Positions 16,773 through 25,870 of a DNA stretch of 64,000 bases are shown piece by piece. The stretch lies in the NCBI RefSeq assembly GCF_001469165.1, contig NZ_JABX01000006.1:1-64000 (forward strand), given 5' to 3'. The notes beneath the pieces were generated by a model. The model made no database searches. It saw nothing but the letters and a program-made list of their open reading frames with translations, and was not told where the DNA came from. The DNA is from Thiohalocapsa sp. ML1 (GTDB lineage Bacteria; Pseudomonadota; Gammaproteobacteria; Chromatiales; Chromatiaceae). A program made the translations under genes and the position numbers. Every line of letters starts with the position of its first letter. Position 1 is the stretch's first letter.

Positions 16773-18737
16773 CTAACCAGCAGCGCGCCCCTGATCGCGA
16801 AGCGTGGCGATGAGCGCTGCCAGCGGCATGGGCCGGTAGAGCAGAAAGCCCTGGTAGCGATCGCAGCCGCGCTGCTCGAGGAAGGCCTTGACCTCGGGCT
16901 TGTCCACGCCCTCGGCGATGACCCGCAGCCCAAGCCGGTGCGCCATGTCGATGATGGTCTCGACGATGGTGGCATCCGATCTGTCTTTGGTGACATCGCG
17001 CACGAAGGAGCGGTCGATCTTGAGCGCATCGAGCGGCAGGCGCTTCAAATAGCTGAGCGACGAGTAGCCGGTGCCGAAGTCGTCCACCGAGAAGTGCACG
17101 CCGAGCTCGCGCAGCCGCGTCATCTTGCGCGCAATGTCCTGGAAGTCCGCCACCAGCACGTGCTCGGTGATCTCGAGCTCCAAGCGCTGTGGGTCCAGGT
17201 GATCGGCGAGCAGGCGGCTCGCGAGGGTGCCGGCGAAGTCCGCCTGGCGGAACTGGATCGGGCTCACGTTCAGTGCGATCCGCTGCGGGCGCAACGGTCC
17301 CGCCTCCCGGTCCAGGGTCTTGATGTCGCGCATCGCCTCGCTGATGACCCATTCGCCGAGCTCATGGATCAGGCCGCTGTCCTCGGCCATGGGCACGAAC
17401 ACGCTCGGGCTCGCGACCATCCCGGCGTCGTCGTCGCTAGGCCAGCGCAGCAGGGCCTCGGCGCTGAGGATGCGGCCGTGGCGGTCGCACTGCGGTTGGT
17501 AGTACAGCTCCAGCGCACCGGCTCTGAGCGTGCGCCGGAGTGCACCCTCCAACTCCATGCGCGCCATCGCCGCCGCCTGCATCTGCGGCAGATAGAAGCG
17601 GGTGCAGTCGCGGCCGGCCGCTTTGGCCTGGGTCAGCGCGGATTCGGCCGCGCGCAGCAGCTCGTCCGGTGTGTCGCCGTCGCCGGGGAAGAGCGCGATG
17701 CCGATGCTGACGCTAAGCTGGATCTCGCGGGCATCCAGCTCCAGCGGCATCGCCAGCACGCGGCGCAGGTTCTCCGCCCACTGCCGGGCGCGGTTGGCCG
17801 CGGCAGGGTTGGCGTCGCCGAGCTCCGTCAGCACGATGGCGAAGCGGTCGCCGTCGATGCGGGCAATGGTGTAGCGGCCGCCGAGCAGGTCATTGATGCG
17901 GGCGGCGACGCCCTGAATCAGGTGATTGCCGGCCGCGTGGCCAAAGGAGCTGTTAATGCGCTGGAAGCGGTCGATGTCCAGCAGCAGCAGCGCGCCGGCC
18001 TGGCTGTTCTGGGCATGGCGGACGAGGTCCAGTTGCAGCCGGTCGCACAGCAGGCGGCGGTTCGGCAGCGTGGTCAGCATGTCGTAGTAGGCGTGCTGGA
18101 CCGCCGTCGCCTCGGCACGCTCGCGGGCGTGGGCCACGCGCAGGCTGTCGATGAGGGTGCGCTGGAAGCGGCGTGCGGTGCTCAGCATCAGCACGAAGTA
18201 CAGCAGCGTCAGCAGCGCGATGGCGTACCCGACCTCGGTCTGCTGCAACAGCATGCGTGAGAACAGCGGCACCAGCGTCAGCGCGAGCAGCGCCCAAGTC
18301 GTGCGCAGGAACACGGAAAAGGTCGTGACGGAGCCGGCGGCGATGCCCGCCAGGACCACCGTCAACATCGCCTGGCGCGCGACGTCGTCCGCGGGGAATA
18401 GAACCAGGCTGGTCATGCCCCAGAGCGCGCCGGAGGCGAGCAGCCCCGCCTGGGCGCGGCGCAGATGACGGCGCAGCCGCGCCGGGTGCGGCGCCGCATC
18501 GCGGGCGGCGCGGGCGTCGAGCCAGCGCGCCAGACTCAGCAGGCCCATGGCGGTGAGCCAGGTGGCGAGTGTCGCCGGCGGTGCGGTGCCGTGCAGAAAC
18601 CACGCGAGCACGCTCGCGTTGATGACGACCGCGAGCAGCGCCATCGGCACGGCACCGATGAACATCTCTGCGCGTTGTCTGAAAATGGCCGCGTCGTCGG
18701 TGTCGTCCGGGTTGAGCTTGGTTGCGTTCCTGAGCAT
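16773..18737 (-). CDS. Membrane-anchored GGDEF/EAL c-di-GMP phosphodiesterase
   Basis: The 654-residue protein starts with about six membrane helices (residues 20-190), then a GGDEF domain and a C-terminal EAL domain. The GGDEF active loop reads IDGDRF, so it lacks the canonical GGDEF residues and should not make c-di-GMP. The EAL domain is complete: SAEALLRW, NVSPIQF, ELEITEHVL, VDDFGTGYSSLSYLKRLPLD, KIDRSFV and IAEGVD. The net activity is therefore expected to be hydrolysis of c-di-GMP, with the GGDEF half as a possible GTP sensor. The start at 18737 (MLRNATKLN) is preferred over 18824, since the extra 29 residues are not part of any domain. It stands alone. Confidence 0.9.
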   Translation of the reverse strand: MLRNATKLNPDDTDDAAIFRQRAEMFIGAVPMALLAVVINASVLAWFLHGTAPPATLATWLTAMGLLSLARWLDARAARDAAPHPARLRRHLRRAQAGLLASGALWGMTSLVLFPADDVARQAMLTVVLAGIAAGSVTTFSVFLRTTWALLALTLVPLFSRMLLQQTEVGYAIALLTLLYFVLMLSTARRFQRTLIDSLRVAHARERAEATAVQHAYYDMLTTLPNRRLLCDRLQLDLVRHAQNSQAGALLLLDIDRFQRINSSFGHAAGNHLIQGVAARINDLLGGRYTIARIDGDRFAIVLTELGDANPAAANRARQWAENLRRVLAMPLELDAREIQLSVSIGIALFPGDGDTPDELLRAAESALTQAKAAGRDCTRFYLPQMQAAAMARMELEGALRRTLRAGALELYYQPQCDRHGRILSAEALLRWPSDDDAGMVASPSVFVPMAEDSGLIHELGEWVISEAMRDIKTLDREAGPLRPQRIALNVSPIQFRQADFAGTLASRLLADHLDPQRLELEITEHVLVADFQDIARKMTRLRELGVHFSVDDFGTGYSSLSYLKRLPLDALKIDRSFVRDVTKDRSDATIVETIIDMAHRLGLRVIAEGVDKPEVKAFLEQRGCDRYQGFLLYRPMPLAALIATLRDQGRAAG

Positions 18738-18870
18738 GCGCAGGGCGTATCTCCGGAGGGACGGTTCCCGACAGTCTAGCAACGCTGCGCGGCGGTCGGG
18801 TGCCTGGTTGCCGACGGCCGGCATTGATAAGCTCCGCAGCTCGTCGCGGCGGAACCTAGCGTTGGGCTAC

Positions 18871-19020
18871 GAAATCGCAATCGAAATCGGTATCGAAATC
18901 GGCGACGAGCGACCGACATGGCACGACAGAGGCGTTTCGAGCTCCGGTTTCGCTTGAGCGTGATGGGGTCCGGGGCGGAATCTCGATTTCGATTTCGATC
19001 CCGATCTCGATCCGGGATTG
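18871..19020. repeat. GAAATC-type inverted repeat, copy 1
   Basis: The left arm repeats GAAATCG (GAAATCGCAATCGAAATCGG, TATCGAAATCGGCGA); the right arm carries the complement (CTCGATTTCGATTTCGATCC, CGATCTCGATCC), about 80 bp away. The region could fold into a long imperfect hairpin. Related arrays lie at 61908-62085 and 51062-51268. The remaining parts of the 18738-19095 gap show no gene. Confidence 0.65.
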
Positions 19021-19095
19021 GCGGAGATAAGTGTTTGTCGCGCTGTTGTTTCTGAACGGTTCCTGATCGGATTGCTCTGCACGGGTGGGTGTTCA

Positions 19096-19845
19096 ATGCG
19101 CTTTGGTCGCTGCTGTCCCCGGGGCCGCGTCGCTGCGGGTCTGCTCTCGGTGTTGCTCGCGCACGGGCCTGCCCTGGCCGGCGCGACGCGCGTGGAGCTG
19201 GCCGCGGAGCTTTCTCGCCTCGCGGCGCTGCACGGCTTCACGGTTACCGGCGACGAGCACCTTGCCGACAGCACGGCCCGCGCGGAGGGCGAGGATCTAT
19301 TCCCACGCCTGCGGCTGCTGCTGGAGGGCTTCGATCACATCATCGTGCAGAACGGTCGCGGCGGCATCGATAGGGTCATCGTCCTCGGCGCCGCTGCCCC
19401 GGGGGCGCAGCCCATGCCTCAAGTGACCGTGGACGGCGGGCCGCCGCCGGATGCCCCCATCGAGCTCCCCACCATCCGCAACGGCAGTCAGCATTCGGTG
19501 CGGGTGGCGCTGGAGGGCGTCGCCGGCCGGCGCCTTGCACGGGTGCTCCTGATCGATACCGGTGCCGATACGCTGGTGCTGCCTGCGTCGATGATCGCGG
19601 CGCTCGGCATGGACCCCGCTGCCCTCGACGAGCGCCAGGTGCAAACCGCCAACGGGCTGACGGAGGCGCAAACCGGCGTGCTGCCGGCTGTCTGGCTCGG
19701 CGCGCAGCAGGTCACGGACGTGGCGGTGGCCTTTCTTGACGACGAGAAGCTCGGCAATGCCGGGCTGCTCGGCATGAGCGTGCTCGGGCGCTACCAGATG
19801 ACCATCGACGATCAGCAGAATCGCCTGACGCTCACCGGCCGCTGA
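19096..19845 (+). CDS. Retropepsin-like aspartic protease, exported
   Basis: The 249-residue product has a signal peptide (RVAAGLLSVLLAHGPALAG) and, at about residues 150-245, a clan AA aspartic protease domain with LLIDTGADTLVLPASMIAAL containing the catalytic DTGA triad, followed by QTANGLTEAQTGVLPAVWLG and GNAGLLGMSVLGRYQMTIDD with the second conserved glycine motif. Single-copy domains of this kind act as homodimers. The 120 residues between signal and protease domain are unassigned. The ATG at 19096 gives a normal signal peptide. The stop overlaps the stop of the convergent mtfA by 14 bp. Confidence 0.85.
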   Translation: MRFGRCCPRGRVAAGLLSVLLAHGPALAGATRVELAAELSRLAALHGFTVTGDEHLADSTARAEGEDLFPRLRLLLEGFDHIIVQNGRGGIDRVIVLGAAAPGAQPMPQVTVDGGPPPDAPIELPTIRNGSQHSVRVALEGVAGRRLARVLLIDTGADTLVLPASMIAALGMDPAALDERQVQTANGLTEAQTGVLPAVWLGAQQVTDVAVAFLDDEKLGNAGLLGMSVLGRYQMTIDDQQNRLTLTGR

Positions 19846-20623
19846 CGGGACGCAGGCGCAGCGCCGGGTCCTGGCGGTAGAAGGCCGCGAGCTGCGCATA
19901 GACCGGCGGATAGGCCCCACGCAGCCGATGCGGCAGCTCGAAGAAGCTCTCGCTGACGACGGCGAAGAACTCCGCTGGCGACGTGGCGCCATAGGGGTCG
20001 ATCACGCAGAGGTCCGCCGTCGCGTCCGCCTGGCGGCAGAGCCCGGCGTAGGCGCGTGCAAACGCCGCCGCCCAGGCGCTGCCGTCCATGTCCGCGTGCA
20101 GCGGCGGACGGCCGTTGGCGGCGCCGTCCAGGAGGTCGAGCTTGTGCGCGAGCTCGTGGATGACGACGTTGTAGCCGTCGCGCCGGCGTCCGGCGAGCGC
20201 ATCGGTGAGCGACAGGATCACCGGCCCCTGTTCCCAGGCCTCGCCGCTCTTCGGCTCGTCGTCGATCCACACCAGGCCGGCCTCGTCCATGACCTCGCGG
20301 GCGGGTACGAACTCGTCCGGATACAGGATCAGCGCGTGCCAGCCGCGGTACCAGTCGAGCCCGAGCTCTAGCACCGGCAGGCAGGCCTGCAGCGCAAGCT
20401 CCATGCGGGTCGGCTCGTCGAGCACCGCACCGCGCGCCGTCTCGAAGGCCTTGCGCCGCAGAAACAGCGCGGCGAGGTCCCGCAGTCGCTCGCTCTGCGC
20501 GGCATCGAGCCCGTCGAGCAGCGGCAGCCGCGCCTGCACCGTGGGCCACAGCGCTGGGTCGATGTCGGCGCGGGCCTGCTCCAGGCGGCGGCGCTGCCAC
20601 CAGCGGTTGATGGGGTTGGCCAT
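19832..20623 (-). CDS. mtfA: MtfA/YeeI-family zinc peptidase
   Basis: The 263-residue protein carries [20 protein letters not shown], where HELAH is the HExxH zinc motif, and later [16 protein letters not shown], whose glutamate completes the site. The N-terminal region ([40 protein letters not shown]) and the middle ([14 protein letters not shown]) match MtfA of E. coli, which binds the Mlc glucose repressor. No Mlc gene is in the window, so the role here is unknown. The start at 20623 (MANPINRWW) is preferred over 20644. Confidence 0.9.
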   Translation of the reverse strand: MANPINRWWQRRRLEQARADIDPALWPTVQARLPLLDGLDAAQSERLRDLAALFLRRKAFETARGAVLDEPTRMELALQACLPVLELGLDWYRGWHALILYPDEFVPAREVMDEAGLVWIDDEPKSGEAWEQGPVILSLTDALAGRRRDGYNVVIHELAHKLDLLDGAANGRPPLHADMDGSAWAAAFARAYAGLCRQADATADLCVIDPYGATSPAEFFAVVSESFFELPHRLRGAYPPVYAQLAAFYRQDPALRLRPVSGR

Positions 20624-20774
20624 GGCGTGGTCCGGGTACGGCATGCGGTGCTGGAGCGCCGGACGGGGGGATGCCCGTCGGCACGCTGTCTGCCAAGGTG
20701 TTGGCGCGCATCATGGCGCGACGGGCTTGGCCGCTTATCATGCCCCAATCGACCCGCAAAGCCACGCACCCCGC

Positions 20775-22523
20775 ATGAGCACGAGCCAGCCCGAGCCACC
20801 GCCCCGCACCGGCGCCGCCATCCTGTTCGATGTGCTGCGCGAGGTCGGCGTCGAGGTCGTCTTCGCGCACACGGGCGGCGCGGTCATTCCGGTGCACGTC
20901 GAGCTGAACAAGCGCCTGCGCCGGGGCGAGCCGGCGCCGAAGGTCATCATGTGCCGGCAGGAGCCGGGCGCCGGCCATGCGGCCGAGGGCTACGCGCGCG
21001 CCTGCGGGCGGGTGGGCGTGGCGCTGGCCACCTCCGGGCCCGGGGCGACCAACCTGACCACGCCCATCGCCGACGCCCACAAGGACTCGATCCCGACCGT
21101 GTTCATCACCGGGCAGGTGCCGAGCCTGGCCATCGGCAGCGACGCCTTCCAGGAGGTGGACACGGTGGGCGTGACGCGCCCCATCTCCAAGCACAACTAC
21201 CTGGTCAAGGACGTCGCCGACCTGGAATGGATGCTGCGCGAGGCCTTCGTGCTCGCCGGCAGCGGCCGGCCGGGACCGGTGGTGGTGGACATCTGCAAGG
21301 ACGTGCAGCTCGCCACCCGCACGCAGGCGAACCCGCCGCGCAAGCGCCATCGGGTCGCGGTGCCCTTCGATACGGCGCAGGCCGACGCGATCCTCGGCGC
21401 CCTCGCCGAGGCCGAGCGCCCGGTCATCAAGGCCGGCGGCGGCATCATTCACGCCGAGGCCGCAACGGCACTGTGTGCCCTGGCCGAGCGCTTCGACGTG
21501 CCCGTCACGACCACCTTCAACGCGCTCGGTGCCGTGCCGCTGGCGCTGCCGTACAGCCTCGGCATGCCCGGCATGCACGGCAGCGTGCCGGCCAACTATG
21601 CGCTGCGCGAGGCCGATCTGATCCTGACCCTGGGCGGGCGCTTCGACGATCGGGTCGCGGTGCGCGGCTTCGCCGACGGCAAGCGCATCGCGCATGTGGA
21701 CATCGATCCGAGCGAGATCGACAAGATCGTCAAGTGCGATCTGCCGCTGGTGGCGCCGCTGGGGCGGTTTCTCGACTACGCGCTCGCCACCGGGGGCAGC
21801 GCGCGCCACGCGGCTTGGATGACGCGGGTGCGGGCTTGGCGCGAGCAACTGCCGCTGCCCTACGGCGAGGGCCAATACATCAAGCCGCAGGCGGTGATCG
21901 AGGCCATCTCGGCGCTCACCGGTGGCCAGGCCACCGTTGTCACGGGCGTCGGCCAGCACCAGATGTGGGCGGCGCAGTACTACCGCTTCAGCCGGCCGCG
22001 GCAGTGGATCAGCTCGGGTGGGCTCGGCACCATGGGCTACGGGCTGCCCGCCGCCATCGGTGCCTGGTACGGCAACCCGGACCAACCCGTGGTGCTCGTG
22101 GACGGCGACGGTAGCTTCCAGATGAACATGCAGGAGCTGGCGACGGTGGTCGCGAACCGCATCCCGCTCAAGATGTTCGTGCTGAACAACAGCTACCTCG
22201 GCATGGTGCGGCAGTGGGAGGACATGATGGACGATGGCCATCACCACGAGACCTGCCTCGCCCGGCAATGGGACTGCGATGCGGACTGCACGACGCTGGA
22301 CCAGAACTGCCGCCGCCAACTGCCGAACCTGACCGCGCTCGCGGCCGTCTATCCACGCCTGTCGACGTACCGGGTGCGCCTGCCGTCGAAATTGCGGGAA
22401 ATCATTGAGCAAGCTTTGGCAGAATCCGGACCCACCTTGGTGGATGTCTGGGTGGACAAAGCGGAAAATGTGCTGCCCATGGTGCCGCCGGGGCAGCGGC
22501 TGGCCGCGATGATAGAAAGTTGA
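20775..22523 (+). CDS. Acetolactate synthase-like ThDP enzyme, large subunit
   Basis: The 582-residue protein has the three ThDP-enzyme domains. The catalytic glutamate lies in [20 protein letters not shown]. The ThDP motif is [20 protein letters not shown] through [12 protein letters not shown]. The FAD-fold middle domain includes [20 protein letters not shown], typical of acetolactate synthase. No small regulatory subunit (ilvN) lies nearby and the gene stands alone, so it may be a catabolic or otherwise diverged ALS. After [12 protein letters not shown] the family's usual FYGxRYSxS stretch is replaced by a cysteine- and histidine-rich segment ([17 protein letters not shown] and TLDQNC) containing four cysteines, an unusual feature. 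The ATG at 20775 is used. Confidence 0.85.
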   Translation: MSTSQPEPPPRTGAAILFDVLREVGVEVVFAHTGGAVIPVHVELNKRLRRGEPAPKVIMCRQEPGAGHAAEGYARACGRVGVALATSGPGATNLTTPIADAHKDSIPTVFITGQVPSLAIGSDAFQEVDTVGVTRPISKHNYLVKDVADLEWMLREAFVLAGSGRPGPVVVDICKDVQLATRTQANPPRKRHRVAVPFDTAQADAILGALAEAERPVIKAGGGIIHAEAATALCALAERFDVPVTTTFNALGAVPLALPYSLGMPGMHGSVPANYALREADLILTLGGRFDDRVAVRGFADGKRIAHVDIDPSEIDKIVKCDLPLVAPLGRFLDYALATGGSARHAAWMTRVRAWREQLPLPYGEGQYIKPQAVIEAISALTGGQATVVTGVGQHQMWAAQYYRFSRPRQWISSGGLGTMGYGLPAAIGAWYGNPDQPVVLVDGDGSFQMNMQELATVVANRIPLKMFVLNNSYLGMVRQWEDMMDDGHHHETCLARQWDCDADCTTLDQNCRRQLPNLTALAAVYPRLSTYRVRLPSKLREIIEQALAESGPTLVDVWVDKAENVLPMVPPGQRLAAMIES

Positions 22524-22792
22524 CGCGTCTTTTCAGCGCCTTAGTAGTGGTTTTTGGGGCGGCGGCGGCGCCTGAATTCAGCTAAACTTTCTCCGGTTAT
22601 GGCTGTTGCCGTGTGGGTTGCTGCTGCCCGATGCGCAGTTCCGGACCCTGCCGACCACCGTTAAGGCCGTTCGCCTGGAGCCACCACCCGGCGGACAATT
22701 GCCACCACGGGCGCGCGCTGCGACGCCCGCGGGGCCAGAGCATCGAAACAACGCCACATAATAGATTGCGCTCCGATGGAGGAAGACTCGCA

Positions 22793-23233
22793 ATGACCGC
22801 CTTCTCTAAACTGCATGCCCAGAATCACAAGATCACCGAGCTGTCCAATGTCTTTTTGTATCTCGTGCAGAGCCGCGAGATGTGCGACACCGAGACCGCC
22901 TGCGATGTGTTCTTCGAGTACACCGCCAAGGTCAAGGAGCACATCGAGCTGGTGGACCGCGAGCTCTGCGGCAGGCTGATCTCCTATCCGGACCAGACGG
23001 TCAAGAACACCGCTGACCGCTTCCTGTCCGGCTCCACAGAGATCAAGCGGATCTTCCACAAGTACCTGAAGGACTGGTGCAACGAGTCGAACCGCCGCCT
23101 CACCATCCGCAACCATGCGGAGTTCCTCGGTGAGACGGAGCAGATGTTCGCGCTCGTGCTCGATCGCATTCAGCGCGAGACCGAGCACCTCTACCCGCTG
23201 CTTCGCAAGCTCGAAGAGAAAGTCGCCGCCTGA
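22793..23233 (+). CDS. Hemerythrin-like (HHE) helical protein
   Basis: The 146-residue product is all helical, with histidine and glutamate residues spaced as in hemerythrin HHE domains: KLHAQNHKITELSNVF, TAKVKEHIELVDRELCGRL, IFHKYLKDWCN, RNHAEFLGETEQMF and ETEHLYPLLRKLEEK. The family binds a di-iron centre for O2 or redox sensing or storage, but conservation of each ligand cannot be checked by eye, and the assignment is tentative. The start at 22793 follows GGAGGAA. A strong hairpin terminator follows at 23274-23321, so this is a single-gene transcript. No gene is seen in the 22524-22792 gap before it. Confidence 0.55.
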   Translation: MTAFSKLHAQNHKITELSNVFLYLVQSREMCDTETACDVFFEYTAKVKEHIELVDRELCGRLISYPDQTVKNTADRFLSGSTEIKRIFHKYLKDWCNESNRRLTIRNHAEFLGETEQMFALVLDRIQRETEHLYPLLRKLEEKVAA

Positions 23234-23273
23234 TCCAACGCTGCGCCGGCCCCGCCCGGCGTAGCTGGGCTGC

Positions 23274-23321
23274 AAGCCCCGCCATCGCCTGGCCTCGTGA
23301 GGCCAGGCGATGGCGGGGCTT
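23274..23321 (+). terminator. Strong bidirectional hairpin terminator
   Basis: A nearly perfect 21-bp stem, left arm AAGCCCCGCCATCGCCTGGC C and right arm GGCCAGGCGATGGCGGGGCT T, has a short TCGTGA loop and is followed by TT. It lies 40 bp after the hemerythrin-like gene and should terminate its transcript. Confidence 0.8.
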
Positions 23322-23404
23322 TGCGCCTGTCATTGTGCTGTCATCTGCTACGCTTAAAGTCCAGACAGGCATGGCACGCCGCGTGCCGCTACGCCTGACT
23401 CCGA

Positions 23405-23537
23405 AGGGCCGAGGGCCGTGGGCCGAGGAGGGCTAGCTTGGCCCTCGGCCCTTGTTCCCTCAAGCGCCTTGTCGCCGTGAAAGTTGACTCATCTGCAAGC
23501 TCACCTGCAAGCACTTGACCCCGTCAAGCAATCGAGG
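23405..23537 (+). repeat. GGGCCGAG palindromic element, copy 4
   Basis: A hairpin of GGGCCGAGGGCCGTGGGCCG and CTTGGCCCTCGGCCC is followed by the conserved tail CAAGCGCCTTGTCGCCGTGA, AGTTGACTCATCTGCAAG and GTCAAGCAATCGAGG. The tail ends right at the ribosome site of the next gene (GAGGAGG), so this copy could affect that gene's translation. Confidence 0.75.
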
Positions 23538-23548
23538 AGGTTTTCCCC

Positions 23549-23878
23549 ATGCCATTCCCGCTCATTCCCTTTGCTGCCGGCGCCGTACTCGGCTCGCTGG
23601 TCACCTACGGCGCCACCGACAAGGCGCTGCAGCGCCGCATCGCTGCGCTGGCCGACACGTCGGCGGCGCAGGTGCGCAGCGGCGCGGATAAGCTTGCGAG
23701 CGCGATGATGAAGCTCGGCGCTCGCCTCAAGACCAAGGCCGCCGCTGCGGTCGACGTGGTCCAGGAGGGTGCCGACGAGCTCTCGGACAAGGCCAAGGCG
23801 GTCGTGGACGAGGCGGTCGACAAGGCCAAGCGCGCCGCTAAGGTCAGCGGCGACAGCGAGGAGCAGACGAGCCCCTGA
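23549..23878 (+). CDS. Small amphipathic helical protein
   Basis: The 109-residue product begins with a hydrophobic glycine-rich helix (IPFAAGAVLGSLVTYGATDK), as in YtxH-like proteins, and continues as a lysine/alanine/glutamate-rich amphipathic helix repeating heptad-like units (AAAAVDVVQEGADELSDKAK, AVVDEAVDKAKRAAK), reminiscent of apolipoprotein- or LEA-like proteins. The start at 23549 follows GAGGAGG. Neighbours give no clue; phhB follows after about 120 bp. Family membership is uncertain; a membrane-surface or granule-associated role is only a guess. Confidence 0.7.
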   Translation: MPFPLIPFAAGAVLGSLVTYGATDKALQRRIAALADTSAAQVRSGADKLASAMMKLGARLKTKAAAAVDVVQEGADELSDKAKAVVDEAVDKAKRAAKVSGDSEEQTSP

Positions 23879-23996
23879 GGACTCGCCGGGGCGCGATAGC
23901 GATGGGCGAGCGGCCCGCCGGGCCGCTTAAGCGCCCTTGAAGCGCCTGGCGGGCGGGGCTACCTAGCGGGCTTATCGCCACCCGCAGGAGACTTCG

Positions 23997-24299
23997 ATGA
24001 GCCGCACGAAGCTGACCGAGCAGGAGATCTCAAGCGCCCTGTCCGCCCTCAACGCCTCGGCCGCGGCGCCATGGCAGATCGCGGACGGTAAGCTGCACAA
24101 GGAATTCGCGTTCCGGGACTTCAACGAGGCCTTCGGCTTCATGACCCGCTGCGCGCTGGTCGCAGAGGCCATGGACCATCACCCGGAATGGTTCAACGTC
24201 TACCGCACGGTGCGGATCGACCTCGCCACCCACGACGCCGGCGGCATCACCGAGCTGGACTTCACCCTCGCCGGGCGCATGGAGACGATTGCGGGCTAA
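23997..24299 (+). CDS. phhB: Pterin-4a-carbinolamine dehydratase
   Basis: The 100-residue protein has the family's active-site signature [20 protein letters not shown], with the HH pair and later histidine, and the N-terminal [20 protein letters not shown] with [20 protein letters not shown]. It dehydrates 4a-hydroxytetrahydropterin and is often linked with phenylalanine hydroxylase; no phhA is in the window, where it could act in molybdopterin- or pterin-related recycling. The ATG at 23997 follows GGAG. Confidence 0.92.
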   Translation: MSRTKLTEQEISSALSALNASAAAPWQIADGKLHKEFAFRDFNEAFGFMTRCALVAEAMDHHPEWFNVYRTVRIDLATHDAGGITELDFTLAGRMETIAG

Positions 24300-24392
24300 G
24301 GGCTGCGCCAGCCGCCGAGCGTGTTTCTTTTCAACGCGCGTTCCGCCGAGCGGCGCCTTGGTGCTGCCCGCGCACGCGCACTCGATCTAGTC

Positions 24393-25256
24393 TCAGTCCA
24401 GCCCTGCCAGCCGCTTGCGCAAGAACTCCGGCTGCGCCAGTGCGGCGGCGTGGATGTCGCTGTTGTAGTAGACGGTGTCGAGCTCGGCGGCGGCGTCGAT
24501 GCGGCGATAGTCGGGCAGCGCCGCGTCGGTGCAGGCCATCGTGGCGCTCCACCAGCCGGAGGGGTAGATGGTCTGCGGAAAGAACAGCGAGCGCACGGCG
24601 CCAAAGCCGGCGCTGCGCAGGTCCTCGTGCATGGCGGCGATGATGTCGAGGTGATAGAGCGGTGACTCGCTCTGCTGCACCAAGAGCCCGCCGTCGCCGA
24701 GCACGCGGCGGCAGTCGCGGTAGAAGTCGGCGGTGAAGAGCCCCTCCGCTGGCCCGACGGGGTCGGTGCTGTCGATGATGATCACATCCAGGCTCGCGGG
24801 CGCCGCCTCGGCGATCCAACGAATGCCGTCGGCGAACAGGAGCGTCGCGCGTGGGTCGGCGTTGGTGGCCGTGAGCTCCGGGAAGTAGCGCTCGGCGACG
24901 CGGGTGACGCGCTCGTCGATGTCGATCTGCGTCACCTGCTGCACACTCTGGTGCTTGAGCACCTCGCGCAGCGTGCCGCAATCGCCGCCGCCGATGATGC
25001 AGACGCGGGCCGGGCGGGGGTGGGTCAGCAGCACCGGATGCGCGAGCATCTCGTGGTAGAGAAAATTCTCGCGGCTGGAGAGCATCGTGAAGCCGTCGAT
25101 GACCATGAGGTTGCCGAAGTGCTCGGTCTCGTAGACCTCGATGGTCTGGTAGTCGCTGCGCTCCTCGTGCAGCTTGCGTCGGCAGCGCAGCGAGAAGGCG
25201 CTGCCCGCGACCTCCGCGACCTCGGTGAACCAGTGCTTGTCGTCGAGCTTGCTCAT
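24393..25256 (-). CDS. speE: Spermidine synthase
   Basis: The 287-residue enzyme transfers aminopropyl from decarboxylated S-adenosylmethionine to putrescine. Motifs seen are HWFTEVAEVAGSAFSLRCRR near the start, LMVIDGFTMLSSRENFLYHE, RVCIIGGGDCGTLREVLKHQ (the SAM-binding GGGDGG loop, here with Cys in place of the second G), DVIIIDSTDPVGPAEGLF and the Asp of the catalytic loop, and PLYHLDIIAAMHEDLR. Length is normal. The ArsR-like regulator gene lies 28 bp upstream on the same strand, so they are likely one operon. Confidence 0.94.
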   Translation of the reverse strand: MSKLDDKHWFTEVAEVAGSAFSLRCRRKLHEERSDYQTIEVYETEHFGNLMVIDGFTMLSSRENFLYHEMLAHPVLLTHPRPARVCIIGGGDCGTLREVLKHQSVQQVTQIDIDERVTRVAERYFPELTATNADPRATLLFADGIRWIAEAAPASLDVIIIDSTDPVGPAEGLFTADFYRDCRRVLGDGGLLVQQSESPLYHLDIIAAMHEDLRSAGFGAVRSLFFPQTIYPSGWWSATMACTDAALPDYRRIDAAAELDTVYYNSDIHAAALAQPEFLRKRLAGLD

Positions 25257-25284
25257 ATCGTTGGCCCCTTGGTCGGGTGGTGCT

Positions 25285-25629
25285 TCAGCGGGGATAACGG
25301 TCGTCGAGATTGGCGGGGCAGAGCACGTCGCGCATGATGCCGATCAGCTCCAGCAACTGGTGGTTGCGGATGCGATAGTAGATACGGTTCGCCTCCTTGC
25401 GCGCGACCACGATGTTCTTGTTGCGCAGTTGCTCCAGGTGTTGGGAGATGTTGCTCTGGGACGTACCGGTGCGCTCGACGATCTCGCCGACGGAGAGCTC
25501 CCGCTCGCCTAGGGAGCAGAGGATCTTCCAGCGCAGCGGATGCGCCATCGCCTTCAGGGCCATGGCGGTGAGAGCAGTGTCCTCCTCGGACGGGTCCGGG
25601 GCCTGCTCGGCCTGTTCTTGCTCGCTCAT
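25285..25629 (-). CDS. SqrR/BigR-like ArsR-family regulator
   Basis: The 114-residue winged-helix protein has the ArsR HTH (MAHPLRWKILCSLGERELSV, ERTGTSQSNISQHLEQLRNK) and wing (IVVARKEANRIYYRIRNHQL). It carries only two cysteines, C38 in KILCSLGE and C104 in MRDVLCPA. Their 66-residue spacing equals that of C41 and C107 of Rhodobacter SqrR, which sense persulfide by forming a polysulfide bridge. No metal-binding ArsR motif is seen. It would repress sulfide-responsive genes; none is obvious here except the downstream speE. The start at 25629 begins just after an inverted repeat that may be its own operator (25631-25646). Confidence 0.8.
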   Translation of the reverse strand: MSEQEQAEQAPDPSEEDTALTAMALKAMAHPLRWKILCSLGERELSVGEIVERTGTSQSNISQHLEQLRNKNIVVARKEANRIYYRIRNHQLLELIGIMRDVLCPANLDDRYPR

Positions 25630-25630
25630 G

Positions 25631-25646
25631 GTGATTAGACCATCAC
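25631..25646. promoter_or_regulatory. Candidate operator of the SqrR-like regulator
   Basis: GTGAT-N6-ATCAC is a perfect inverted repeat ending two bases before the start codon of the SqrR-like gene. Position suggests autorepression. It does not obviously match a published SqrR site from memory, so the assignment is weak. Confidence 0.35.
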
Positions 25647-25870
25647 TTGCCTTTGGTTACTGCCCCCGTCGTGTCCGCGGGTGGCGGTGAATTCGCTCCT
25701 TCGCACTTTCTGTGTCTTCCTGTCGCTCGGGACGCCTGTCACTGCTGGGGCAAGGTCGCCGAGCGTTGCGGCGGTCTCAAGCCTCCCGGTCGGAACGCAT
25801 GCCGATGTGCGCCTGACTCCAAGCGCGGGGGGCCACGATCTGCATAGGATGCGTTCACATGGTCTCGCGT

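Noticed and set aside
22560-22790. Possible small RNA before the hemerythrin-like gene
   Set aside because: The region has some GC-rich hairpins but does not match 6S, SRP or other RNAs I can recall; no clear terminator in the right place.
24393-25256. speE and the regulator as part of a sulfide-oxidation operon
   Set aside because: No sqr, fcc, sox or dsr gene lies nearby, so only the regulator's cysteines support a sulfur link.
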